A DNA stretch of 64,000 bases from Hyphomicrobiales bacterium (GTDB lineage: Bacteria; Pseudomonadota; Alphaproteobacteria; Rhizobiales; Rhizobiaceae). Shown one piece after another: positions 12,168 to 20,315 of this stretch. Position 1 is the stretch's first letter. Every line of letters starts with the position of its first letter. A model generated the notes under the pieces. That model ran no database searches. It was not told where the DNA came from and saw only the letters and a program-made list of their open reading frames with translations. The stretch spans positions 106,960 through 170,959 of the forward strand of contig UCJA01000014.1 of the NCBI GenBank assembly GCA_900472675.1, written 5' to 3'. Position numbers and translations under genes: made by a program.

Positions 12168-13130
12168 TTATTGCGTCGCCATCAGAACCACAAGGCGGGA
12201 GCCGGCTTCGTGGTGTGACCAAGCCTGCGTGATTTCGGTGAGCGGCACCGGCTGGGTGGCGAGCCGGAAACCGGCCTGGTTTGCCGCCTGCAGCATCTGT
12301 CCGGTACAGGCCAGCAAACGGTCGAGCCCCAGGCTGCCGATGCCGCTGCCCCTTAGTTCAATCGCTGACGAGCGCAAAACGGCGCCGGGCAGGCGGATCT
12401 CGGCGCCACCGGCTGCTCCCACCTGGAGGAAGCGGATCGGCCTAGCGTCCTCGCCGGCCCGTGCCGCGGCGATGAGCGCGAGTTCAGCACTGCGGCCCCA
12501 GAGATAATCGATCACCACATCGATACCCGCTTCGAAGTGCTGGTGAAACGCCCGCTGCAGTGCCTCGTCGTCCTCATCAAGAGAGATGGTGACGTCCGCG
12601 CCGAGATCGGCTGCGGCCCGCAGGCCCTCAGGGTTGCGGCCGGTGGCGATGACCTTGCCGGCGCCCAGATGCCTGGCAATCTGCACCGCCAAGCGACCGG
12701 CCGCACCCGTGGCGCCGTTGACCAGGACCGTTTCTCCCGGCTTCAGCCTTGCCCGCTCCACACAGGCAGCCCAGGCCGACATGCCCGGATTGGCCATGGC
12801 GGCGGCGGTCACGGGGTCAAGTCCGTCCGGGATCCGGATGCAATGCTGCGGTGCCACCAGTGTCCGCTCCGCCATGGCACCGAACGGGGCTTCGGGCATG
12901 ACGAAATAGACCATGCTTCCTTTTGCCAGGCGGCCGACGCCGTCGATGCCCGGGACGAAAGGCAGGCTTGCGCCGGCGCTGTAGTGGGTGCCGGACGCCC
13001 GGCTGCGGGTGACATGGCTGATTGCAGCGGCCACGACATCAACCACGACCGTCCCGGCCGATGCCACCGGCTCGGGAAAATCCGCATAGACGGGAGGCTG
13101 ATCCAGTGCCTGAACGAGGGCGGCTTTCAT
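12168..13130 (-). CDS. quinone oxidoreductase-like zinc-independent alcohol dehydrogenase
   Basis: A 320-residue member of the medium-chain dehydrogenase/reductase family. The N-terminal GroES-like part (residues 1-120, MKAALVQALDQPP) is followed by a Rossmann domain with the NADP-binding motif NGATGAAGRLAVQIARHLGA. The structural-zinc cysteines of alcohol dehydrogenases are absent, which fits the quinone-oxidoreductase branch. The open frame extends much further upstream, but family alignment and the divergent MarR gene support the ATG at 13130. It is divergent from the MarR gene with an 85-bp shared control region, so it is a likely target of that regulator. The physiological substrate is unknown. 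Confidence 0.88.
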   Translation of the reverse strand: MKAALVQALDQPPVYADFPEPVASAGTVVVDVVAAAISHVTRSRASGTHYSAGASLPFVPGIDGVGRLAKGSMVYFVMPEAPFGAMAERTLVAPQHCIRIPDGLDPVTAAAMANPGMSAWAACVERARLKPGETVLVNGATGAAGRLAVQIARHLGAGKVIATGRNPEGLRAAADLGADVTISLDEDDEALQRAFHQHFEAGIDVVIDYLWGRSAELALIAAARAGEDARPIRFLQVGAAGGAEIRLPGAVLRSSAIELRGSGIGSLGLDRLLACTGQMLQAANQAGFRLATQPVPLTEITQAWSHHEAGSRLVVLMATQ

Positions 13131-13178
13131 CGGAGGTTCCCTGGCGTGAGTCTGGGTTTGCTTAGGACAATTCGTGTG

Positions 13179-13196
13179 TATTATGCACGGATAATA
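13179..13196. promoter_or_regulatory. inverted repeat, candidate MarR operator
   Basis: TATTAT and ATAATA flank a 6-nt spacer as a perfect inverted repeat in the divergent region between the oxidoreductase and marR starts. Its position and symmetry fit a dimeric MarR binding site overlapping both promoters. Not tested. Confidence 0.45.
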
Positions 13197-13215
13197 TCGT
13201 GATCGGAAACTGTCA

Positions 13216-13701
13216 ATGAACAATGTGCAAAATACACGCATCTCGACCCAGCTGAGACAGTTGCATGATGCGTTGCTGGACATCGTGAGCGTGATGAACG
13301 AGCCGCAGCGGGACGTCGCGCTCCTCAAGGAAGCGGGCATCAAACTGGACCGCGCGCTGTTTCCGCTCCTGGTCGGGATCGCCCGCTTCGGCCCGATCGG
13401 CGTCGTGGATCTGGCAGCGCGGGCAGGCCGCGACCATACCACGGTCAGCCGCCAGGTCGCCAAGCTGGAAAGCCTCGGGCTGGTGGAGCGGCAGCCGGGG
13501 GTGGGCGACAAGAGGGTCAGGGAGGCCCTGGTCAGTTCGTCCGGAAAGGCCATGGTGGACCGGATCGATGCTGCCCGCGAGCGGATTGGTCGGGCGGTCC
13601 TGTCCAGTTGGGAGGACAGCGAGCTCGACGATCTGGTGCGCCTGATGCGCCGCTTTGCGGATGCCATCCAGCAGCAGCCGCATGATTCCGAGCGGGATTA
13701 A
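13216..13701 (+). CDS. MarR family transcriptional regulator
   Basis: A 161-residue winged-helix regulator. The recognition-helix region is VVDLAARAGRDHTTVSRQVAKLESLGLV and the wing follows around GVGDKRVREALV. MarR proteins bind short palindromes as dimers and usually repress a neighbouring gene until a ligand binds. The divergent quinone oxidoreductase gene is the obvious candidate target, and a TATTAT/ATAATA palindrome sits between them. The ligand cannot be read from the sequence. Confidence 0.9.
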   Translation: MNNVQNTRISTQLRQLHDALLDIVSVMNEPQRDVALLKEAGIKLDRALFPLLVGIARFGPIGVVDLAARAGRDHTTVSRQVAKLESLGLVERQPGVGDKRVREALVSSSGKAMVDRIDAARERIGRAVLSSWEDSELDDLVRLMRRFADAIQQQPHDSERD

Positions 13702-13795
13702 GCCTCCGTTGTGCGCTGCAGCGCCTGTACATGACAGGAGCCCGTGTTAAGGATTTGGGTCTAGTCTCGAGCAGATTGCAGTGTGGGGATCAAGA

Positions 13796-15586
13796 ATGAC
13801 GCAGGTTCCGGACGCGGCAGCGCAAGCCTACGAGCTTCCGCTCTCCGGTCAGCTTCGGATGATGGGAGGCGCGTTTTGGGCTTCGCCGGTGCGCAACCGG
13901 GTGCTCGTGCTGACCGTCGTGCTGCTGGCGGTGATCTTTGCCACCACCTATGCCGCCTATCTGCTGAACGAGTGGAACGGCCCCTTCTACGATGCGCTGG
14001 CGCGGCGCGACATGCCCGGCTTCCTGCACCAGCTGATGGTATTTGCGGTGATCGCGCTGGCGCTGACGCTGCTCAACGTGGTCCAGCAATGGCTGAACCA
14101 GATCACCGCCATGCGGATGCGCGAGGGCCTGGCGCGGGATCTTGCGAATGTGTGGCTGACGCCCGGGCGGGCGCTCAAGCTTGCCGGGGCCGGCCCGATT
14201 GCCAACAATCCCGACCAGCGGCTGCACGAGGATACCCGCATCCTTGCGGAGAACACGACCTCGCTTGCGATCGGGCTGGTGAATTCGACCATCCTGCTCG
14301 CCAGCTTCATCGGCGTGCTCTGGGCAATTTCCACGGACTTTGCCTTCACCTTCGGGTCGCGCACCGTCGTCATTCCGGGCTACATGGTCTGGGCCAGCGT
14401 GATCTATGCGCTGGCGGGCTCGATCCTCAGCAATGTGGTCGGGGCCCGGCTGCCACGCCTCAATGCGGACCGGTATGCCCGCGAGGCCGACCTGCGCTCG
14501 GCGCTGGTGCGGGCCAATGAAAACCTCAAGCCGATCACGCTCGCGCACGGCGAGGAGAACGAACGCAGCCGCGTCAACAGCGCGATCAGCGGCGTGCTGG
14601 AAATGCTGCGCCAGACCGCCTGGGCGTTGGCGAACCTCACCTGGGTTTCGGCCGGGTTCGGCTGGCTTGCGCTGGTGGCGCCGATCATCATCGCCTCGCC
14701 GATGTATTTTTCCGGTCAGCTGTCGTTCGGCGGGCTGATGATGGCGGTTGGTGCGTTCAACCAGGTCAACCAGGCGCTGCGCTGGTATGTGGCCAACTTC
14801 AGCGTGATCGCCGACTGGCGGGCGACGCTGGCACGGGTCTCCTTCTTCCGGCACGCTCTCCTGATGATGGACACGCCATCGACGGAGGGAGAGGTCATCC
14901 TTTACCGCGAGGGTGCGGCCGGCGAGGGGCTTTGCCTCGACAATGTCCAGGTGCATGGGGATGCGGATGCGGGTGCTGCGGGCCACGGGATCCAGCTGGC
15001 TGAATCCTTCTGCCTCATCAACGCCGGCGAGAGGATCATGATCAACGGCGATCCGGGCACCGACCGCCACCTGTTCTTCAAGGCCGTGGCCGGGATCTGG
15101 CCCTGGGGGCGGGGCGAGATCAGCGTACCGATCGCCGCACGGATGATCATGATGCCGCAGGAAGGCTATCTTCCCAACACCAGCCTGCGCGAGGTGATGA
15201 CCTATCCGGCCGGCATGCCTGACGTTTCCGATGCGGCGCTGCAGGCGGCGCTGATCGAGGTGGGTCTCGACCGGCTGGTGCACCGGCTGGATGCGGTGGA
15301 GCGCTGGGACCGGCAGCTCGACAAGGACGAGGAAGTGGCCCTTCAGGTGGCCAATGCGGTGCTGCGCAAGCCCGACTGGCTGATCATGGACGATATCTTC
15401 GAGGGGCTGGAGCCGGAAACCCAAAGCCGCCTGCTCAGCGTGCTGGGCGGATTGCGTCAATCGACCCTCATCTACGTGGGCAGGTCGCCTGAATTTGCAA
15501 AGACATTCTCGCCGCGGGTCTTCCACGTCTCGCCGCTGCACGGCGCCGCGCAGGCCGGGAAGGCATCGGAGGAAAGCGCGACATGA
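13796..15586 (+). CDS. BacA/YddA-like ABC membrane protein with degenerate ATPase domain
   Basis: A 596-residue fused permease-ATPase of the SbmA/BacA-YddA group. The ATG at 13796 follows GGGGA and is preferred to the GTG at 13781. The membrane domain (residues about 20-330) has the family segment AAYLLNEWNGPFYDALARRD. The nucleotide-binding domain has lost its key residues: the Walker A motif reads GDPGTDRH (418-425) instead of GxxGxGK(S/T), the Walker B ends in Asp-Asp (532-533) instead of Asp-Glu, and the LSxGEQQR signature is replaced by LDKDEEVA. The PQEGYLPN Q-loop remnant remains. It may therefore transport without ATP hydrolysis, as BacA does. It overlaps the next gene by 4 bp. Confidence 0.85.
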   Translation: MTQVPDAAAQAYELPLSGQLRMMGGAFWASPVRNRVLVLTVVLLAVIFATTYAAYLLNEWNGPFYDALARRDMPGFLHQLMVFAVIALALTLLNVVQQWLNQITAMRMREGLARDLANVWLTPGRALKLAGAGPIANNPDQRLHEDTRILAENTTSLAIGLVNSTILLASFIGVLWAISTDFAFTFGSRTVVIPGYMVWASVIYALAGSILSNVVGARLPRLNADRYAREADLRSALVRANENLKPITLAHGEENERSRVNSAISGVLEMLRQTAWALANLTWVSAGFGWLALVAPIIIASPMYFSGQLSFGGLMMAVGAFNQVNQALRWYVANFSVIADWRATLARVSFFRHALLMMDTPSTEGEVILYREGAAGEGLCLDNVQVHGDADAGAAGHGIQLAESFCLINAGERIMINGDPGTDRHLFFKAVAGIWPWGRGEISVPIAARMIMMPQEGYLPNTSLREVMTYPAGMPDVSDAALQAALIEVGLDRLVHRLDAVERWDRQLDKDEEVALQVANAVLRKPDWLIMDDIFEGLEPETQSRLLSVLGGLRQSTLIYVGRSPEFAKTFSPRVFHVSPLHGAAQAGKASEESAT

Positions 15587-16302
15587 GCAAGCATCCGGCG
15601 TCGCCGGCCCGCAGCGGCCGCTGCATCGTCTGCGGCCGGCCGTTTCCGGCATCCCAGCTCCACACGCTCAGCAACCTTCGGCCCGGCCTGTTCGAGGTGA
15701 TCGCGGAAGAGATCGCCGACTGCACTCCCGAGAGCACGGTCTGCGACGAGGATCTGGCGCGGTTTCGCCGCCGCTATGTGGAGAACCTGCTCGAGGAGGA
15801 GCGCGGCGAGCTGTCCTCGCTCGACCAGAAGGTGCTCGACAGCGTGGAGAAGGGCACGCTGACGGTACAGGCGAGCGCGGAAAGCGTGGCTGACCGTCGT
15901 CCGACCTTCGGCGAACGGGTGGCCGACAAGGTCGCTTCGTTAGGAGGCTCCTGGACCTTCATCCTGAGTTTCCTCGGCATCCTGGTGATCTGGATGGCGG
16001 TCAATGTGTCCGGGCTCTTGTCGGCGGCGTTCGACCCGTTCCCCTTCATCCTTCTCAATCTGGTTCTGTCATGTCTGGCCGCCCTGCAGGCGCCGGTGAT
16101 CATGATGAGCCAGAAGCGGCAGGAGGAGAAGGACCGGCTTCGGTCCGAGAACGACTACATGATCAACCTGCGAGCCGAGCTGGAGATCCGCCAGCTGCAT
16201 GAGAAGATCGATCACCAGATGGCCCGGCAGTGGGAGCGGCTGGCCGAACTGCAGCAGATCCAGATCGAGCTGCTGGAGCGCCAAAGCGGCAGCCGGCGCT
16301 AG
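15583..16302 (+). CDS. DUF1003 membrane protein
   Basis: A 239-residue protein with an N-terminal CxxC pair (CIVCGRPF, residues 14-21), probably a half zinc ribbon. A DUF1003 region follows, with two membrane helices (FILSFLGILVIWMAVNVSGLL and FILLNLVLSCLAALQAPVIMM) and a charged coiled-coil tail (KRQEEKDRLRSENDY to the end). The family's function is unknown. Its start overlaps the stop of the degenerate ABC gene (ATGA), so the two are co-translated and may work together at the inner membrane. Confidence 0.85.
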   Translation: MSKHPASPARSGRCIVCGRPFPASQLHTLSNLRPGLFEVIAEEIADCTPESTVCDEDLARFRRRYVENLLEEERGELSSLDQKVLDSVEKGTLTVQASAESVADRRPTFGERVADKVASLGGSWTFILSFLGILVIWMAVNVSGLLSAAFDPFPFILLNLVLSCLAALQAPVIMMSQKRQEEKDRLRSENDYMINLRAELEIRQLHEKIDHQMARQWERLAELQQIQIELLERQSGSRR

Positions 16303-16308
16303 AGCGCT

Positions 16309-17478
16309 TCAGACGCGCTCGGCATCCAGAATGCGCTCGCTGTCCATGGTCATGCGGGCGGTCAGGCCGGCGGTGTCGAAGGCAAAGCTGCATTCGCCGC
16401 CGAGCGTCCTGCTCATCCGGTTCAGCAGTTCCGTGCCGAAGCCTGATCGGCTCGGCGCCGTCGTCGGCGGCCCCAGCCTTTCTGTCCAGACCAGATGGAA
16501 GAGCGGGTTTCCCTCGTCCGAGGGAACGAGCGTCCATTCCACCAGGACCGTGCCCGCCTGATTGGAGAGGGCGCCGTACTTGAGGGCGTTGGTGGCCAGC
16601 TCGTGCAGGATGAGGTTGAGCGGAATGATGCCGTTGGCGCCGAGGATCAGGTTCGGCCCTTCCAGCGTCAGGCGCTGGCCGTCGGAGATGCCCAGGGGCT
16701 CGAGGGCAGCCAGGATCGCGGCGCGGATGCTCGCCTGTTCGCCGTGCACCACGCCCCGCAGCAGAGCCACGGAATTGTTCATCGCGACGATCCGCTTGCG
16801 CAGCTGGTCGGCCAGCTCCGCCGGCGTCGTTGCGTGCTTCTGCGAGAGCGAGATCAGGCCACTGACCGTCGCGAGAAGGTTCTTCAGCCGATGGTCGACC
16901 TCATCCGACACGACCTTCTGCAACTGCAAGGCCTCGCTCAAGGCGTGCTGCGCCTTGACCTGCGAGCGCAGGGCGTAGAGCGCAAGCTGCAGCAGGCCGA
17001 GGTCGATGGTGATCACGACGAGATAGAAAACCAGCGCTGTGAGCGCCTGCGAATCGAGAGTGAAGCCGCTTGGGGGAATGAACCAGTACCAGGCGGCAAG
17101 GCCCGACAGGATGCCGGAGGTGACGGCCGGGTAGATGCCCCAGACAAAGCCGGTGATCACCACAGCCGGGAAGAAGGTCAGGTATGGAAAGCCGGGAGGA
17201 AGATAGGGGTCCAGCAGGAATCGGGCCACCAGCGCAAAGGCCGCTATGACGATCGCCGCTGCTTGCCCGGTCACCATGCCTGCGATAGTATTGCCGTGGA
17301 CGACGTTCCTGAAGGCGGGCAGCCTCAGAAGAAAGCTGTCAGCCATCGAGGCTCCGCCAGAGACTGATCTTTTCGAATCGGACAGCCCGGCGTCGACTTG
17401 GCCGTCAACCGGCCCAGCTTGGTATGTTTTGCTCATCGATGAGCCATCCGGCTTGGTTGAGGTCAAAAAAGCAGTCAT
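16309..17478 (-). CDS. HWE/HisKA_2-type sensor histidine kinase with DUF4118 membrane domain
   Basis: A 389-residue inner-membrane kinase. Residues about 60-160 form a DUF4118 four-helix sensor (RFLLDPYLPPGFPYLTFFPAV). The phospho-acceptor His is in EVDHRLKNLLA. The catalytic domain follows, with LNLILHELATNALKYGALS and a late SGFGTELLNRM loop, typical of HisKA_2/HWE kinases rather than classical HPK. The start is uncertain; a later ATG at 17346 would still keep all membrane segments. No partner response regulator is adjacent; the divergent AraC gene lacks a receiver domain. In Rhizobiales such kinases often feed general-stress signalling, which is inference here. Confidence 0.87.
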   Translation of the reverse strand: MTAFLTSTKPDGSSMSKTYQAGPVDGQVDAGLSDSKRSVSGGASMADSFLLRLPAFRNVVHGNTIAGMVTGQAAAIVIAAFALVARFLLDPYLPPGFPYLTFFPAVVITGFVWGIYPAVTSGILSGLAAWYWFIPPSGFTLDSQALTALVFYLVVITIDLGLLQLALYALRSQVKAQHALSEALQLQKVVSDEVDHRLKNLLATVSGLISLSQKHATTPAELADQLRKRIVAMNNSVALLRGVVHGEQASIRAAILAALEPLGISDGQRLTLEGPNLILGANGIIPLNLILHELATNALKYGALSNQAGTVLVEWTLVPSDEGNPLFHLVWTERLGPPTTAPSRSGFGTELLNRMSRTLGGECSFAFDTAGLTARMTMDSERILDAERV

Positions 17479-17508
17479 AGCAACAGATGGCAGATTTGAG
17501 CAACGCCC

Positions 17509-18381
17509 TTGAAGTCCTTACCGCCAGAAAGCCAAGCCCTTAAGCTTCACGATTCACTCGAGATTCCGTCTCGCCGGGCGCGAGCATGGAAGGGCTTCAC
17601 CGTCGAGCATGTGATCCCGGCCGTTGGTGACCGGTTCACGTACAGCTGGAAGAGCGACCTTCACTTCTGCGCAGTCCACGACATCGTCCTCAACGACGGC
17701 GGCATCCGTGCGGGTGACGGGCCGGAGATCCACCAGAAGGATCTGCGCGGTTCGCTGACCTATGTGCCGAAGGGTGCGGCCGTCGAGGGATGGTCGGAGC
17801 TTTCGCAGCGCCGCAATTCCTATACCGCCATCTATTTCGATCCGGGCCTGCTTCATGCGGAACTCGAGGAGCGGTTTCCGGACGACTGGGCGCCGAAGGT
17901 CTACTTCCGAAATCCGGACGTGTCGGGAAACCTGCAGCAATTCACGAAGCTTTTGGCCGACGACGAGCCGGACGACCTGTTTTCCGAGACGCTGGGACTG
18001 ATGACGGTGCTGGCCCTGCACCGGGCCGCCGCGGAACCTGTCGCGCAGAAGCTGGCCATCTCGCGTTTCGCGCTGGCGCGGGTGATGGACTACATCGACC
18101 AGAATCTTTCGCAGCAGATCAGCCTGTCCGATCTTGCCGCGGTGGCTGGCCTCAGCCGGTTCCACTTCAACCGCGCCTTCAAGAAGGCCGTGGGGCAGAC
18201 GCCTTACCAGTATGTGCTGGCCCAGCGTATCGAGCGGGGCCGGCGGTTGCTGGCGGAGCATACGCTCAGCCTTGAGCAGGTGGCTGTGGCGGTGGGTTTC
18301 CGCGAGGCAGCGCATTTCCAGAAGACCTTCAAGGCCCGCGAGGGCATGACCCCGATGGCCTTCCGGCGCAACGCGGAATAG
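17509..18381 (+). CDS. AraC family transcriptional regulator
   Basis: A 290-residue protein with a C-terminal AraC/XylS DNA-binding domain of two helix-turn-helix units (ISLSDLAAVAGLSRFHFNRAFKKAVGQTP and LEQVAVAVGFREAAHFQKTFKAREG). The N-terminal 170 residues are a divergent ligand-sensing region. No ATG is available in frame near the start; TTG at 17509 is the most upstream candidate, so the true N-terminus is unsure. It is divergent from the HWE kinase with only about 30 bp between them. The inducer and targets are unknown. Confidence 0.85.
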   Translation: MKSLPPESQALKLHDSLEIPSRRARAWKGFTVEHVIPAVGDRFTYSWKSDLHFCAVHDIVLNDGGIRAGDGPEIHQKDLRGSLTYVPKGAAVEGWSELSQRRNSYTAIYFDPGLLHAELEERFPDDWAPKVYFRNPDVSGNLQQFTKLLADDEPDDLFSETLGLMTVLALHRAAAEPVAQKLAISRFALARVMDYIDQNLSQQISLSDLAAVAGLSRFHFNRAFKKAVGQTPYQYVLAQRIERGRRLLAEHTLSLEQVAVAVGFREAAHFQKTFKAREGMTPMAFRRNAE

Positions 18382-18397
18382 CAGTCGGTGCGCTTGG

Positions 18398-20251
18398 CTA
18401 CTGAAGCCGGGCGTGTTCGATGCGGAAGATCTGGAACGGATTGGCAGCATCGGTCGGCATGCGGGTCAGGCCCGGCCATTCGCCCCCCGCGGACAGCGCG
18501 TCGTAGAGGGGTGCCGGTCCACCCTCAGGCTTCAGCGAAAAACGGCAGACGGCGAGATAATCGAAAGGTTGAAGCGCTGCCCGGCGGATGCCGGGATCGG
18601 TTCCGGTAAAGGCTTCGAAGGCGTGCTTCAGACCGGGTGCCGCCCGGTGGTAGGGGATACCGCCAACGGTGAAGCCTTGCGGCATGGACGAGGCCGCCAT
18701 CGTCAGGGCCAGCGCGCCGGGCGCGATGATGTGGCCAGGCGGCAGGTCCGCCAAGCTTGAAAAGTCTCCGGCCCGGCAATCGTCATAGGCCATGCGGTCG
18801 ACGGCATCGAAGGGGCGCTCGACCGGGGTGGAGACCAGGCGAAGGCAGACCATGCCGATCGCGATCACGCCGGCGGCCGGCCAGACCACCCGGTAGCGCC
18901 ATGCGGTCGCCCGCCGGTTCGCCTCATTCTGCGCCCCCTGCTGGAAGGCCATTGGCAGCAAAAGCGGCGCAAAGGCAAAGGGAAAGCGGATGTAGCGGAC
19001 CATGAAGAAGGTCAGCAGGAGGCTGGAAACCGCAACGGCAAGGAGGATCGCCGGGGCGGGCTCGCCCTGCCGGAGCCTCGCCCAGATGCGCGGCAGCGCT
19101 GCGACCAGGGCAAGTGCCTGCACCCCGATCAGCAGCAGGACCGCCAGCGGTGCATCCGCAGCGTAAAAGGCAAAATCCTGCTCCTGCGCGATGCGATCGA
19201 ACCAGAGCGCCTTGGAGAGCGGATCGATCATCCAGTAGGGGCCAGCCAGGCAGAGCGGGAAGAGCTTGGTGAATGCGACTATCAGCACGCCGCCCCCGAT
19301 TGCCATCACCAGCAGCCGTGCCCAGACGGGCGCTTTCGAAAGCCCGATGCACCCGGCAAGGAGGATGCCGGCGCAGCCCAACAAAAGCAGGATGTAGGGG
19401 GCGGAAAAGGCGTCGCACTGGGTCGAAAGGCTTGCCTCCCACCCGAGCAGGAACCAGGCGAGGGGGAGGGTGGCAAACAGCATGATGAGGCAGGCGGCGC
19501 GAAGAACTTCGAAAGCTCCCCGGTTGTTTTGCAGGACGCAGAGAATCAGGCCGGCGAAGACCACGGCCACGAAGGGAAGGCCTTCGAGCGCGATCGCCAC
19601 CGAGGCGAGCGTTCCGATGCCAACCATCAGGCCGCCGCGTCGGTCCCACCGCACGAGACCGGCCATGATGGTCATCAAGGCGACGATCTGCATGTTGTGG
19701 TGATCGATGCGGCCCGGCACGAACTCCCAGACGGCCAGCAGCATGGTGGCGGTGGCGGCGGCGAGCAGGAGGTGATCCGCGCGGTTCCTGGCCGGTGCCA
19801 GCCGCTCAACGATGACGGCGGTAAACAGGCTGTAGACGGCGAGAAGCAGCGGCGGCCATAGCAGGAAAGACAGGGAGATGGCCCGATCAAGCCCGACGAT
19901 CGGCGCGGCCAGCGTCGAAAGGATCGCATAGGGCAGGTCCACCAGGCGCGACCAGGGCGACAGGTAGATCTCCGGGCTGCCAATCATGGGGAGAGCGAGG
20001 TTCCACCAGTGGCCGGCGGGCGACATCAGATGGCGGATCTGGAGGGCCCGGAGAATATCGTCGATATCGCTGTCGAAGGGCTTTCCGTCCAGCAGATCGA
20101 GCGCGCAGAGCGCAAGGGCTGTCGCGTAGATGATCAGGAAGGCACGCCAGAGGCCTGCTACCGGCGAATGCGTCAGCCCGGTATCGGCCGGCGCGTGATG
20201 CCCGATCGTGTCTCCGCTTTCTCCCGCCATCGGCGCCCCGTTCATTCGCAA
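18398..20251 (-). CDS. multi-pass GT-C-like membrane protein
   Basis: A 617-residue protein with about 12 hydrophobic helices in the first 450 residues and a soluble C-terminal tail. The first periplasmic loop has a two-acid motif (DSDIDDILRALQIR) and a later loop reads GRIDHHNMQ, as in GT-C-fold sugar transferases related to STT3/PMT proteins. These proteins use lipid-linked sugars at the outer face of the inner membrane. It is convergent with the AraC gene and sits 64 bp from the helicase stop on the same strand. The specific substrate cannot be named; a general polytopic membrane protein is the fallback call. Confidence 0.6.
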   Translation of the reverse strand: MRMNGAPMAGESGDTIGHHAPADTGLTHSPVAGLWRAFLIIYATALALCALDLLDGKPFDSDIDDILRALQIRHLMSPAGHWWNLALPMIGSPEIYLSPWSRLVDLPYAILSTLAAPIVGLDRAISLSFLLWPPLLLAVYSLFTAVIVERLAPARNRADHLLLAAATATMLLAVWEFVPGRIDHHNMQIVALMTIMAGLVRWDRRGGLMVGIGTLASVAIALEGLPFVAVVFAGLILCVLQNNRGAFEVLRAACLIMLFATLPLAWFLLGWEASLSTQCDAFSAPYILLLLGCAGILLAGCIGLSKAPVWARLLVMAIGGGVLIVAFTKLFPLCLAGPYWMIDPLSKALWFDRIAQEQDFAFYAADAPLAVLLLIGVQALALVAALPRIWARLRQGEPAPAILLAVAVSSLLLTFFMVRYIRFPFAFAPLLLPMAFQQGAQNEANRRATAWRYRVVWPAAGVIAIGMVCLRLVSTPVERPFDAVDRMAYDDCRAGDFSSLADLPPGHIIAPGALALTMAASSMPQGFTVGGIPYHRAAPGLKHAFEAFTGTDPGIRRAALQPFDYLAVCRFSLKPEGGPAPLYDALSAGGEWPGLTRMPTDAANPFQIFRIEHARLQ

Positions 20252-20315
20252 CCGGATACCGGAACGTTATGGGGCAAGGTCCGTGAAGAAATCGCTTAAG
20301 ACGGCGTCCTTGCCT

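Noticed and set aside
12168..13667. 499-codon version of the quinone oxidoreductase gene
   Set aside because: The extra 179 codons run through the divergent promoter and the marR gene and have low-complexity Arg/Ser content; the ATG at 13130 matches the family start.
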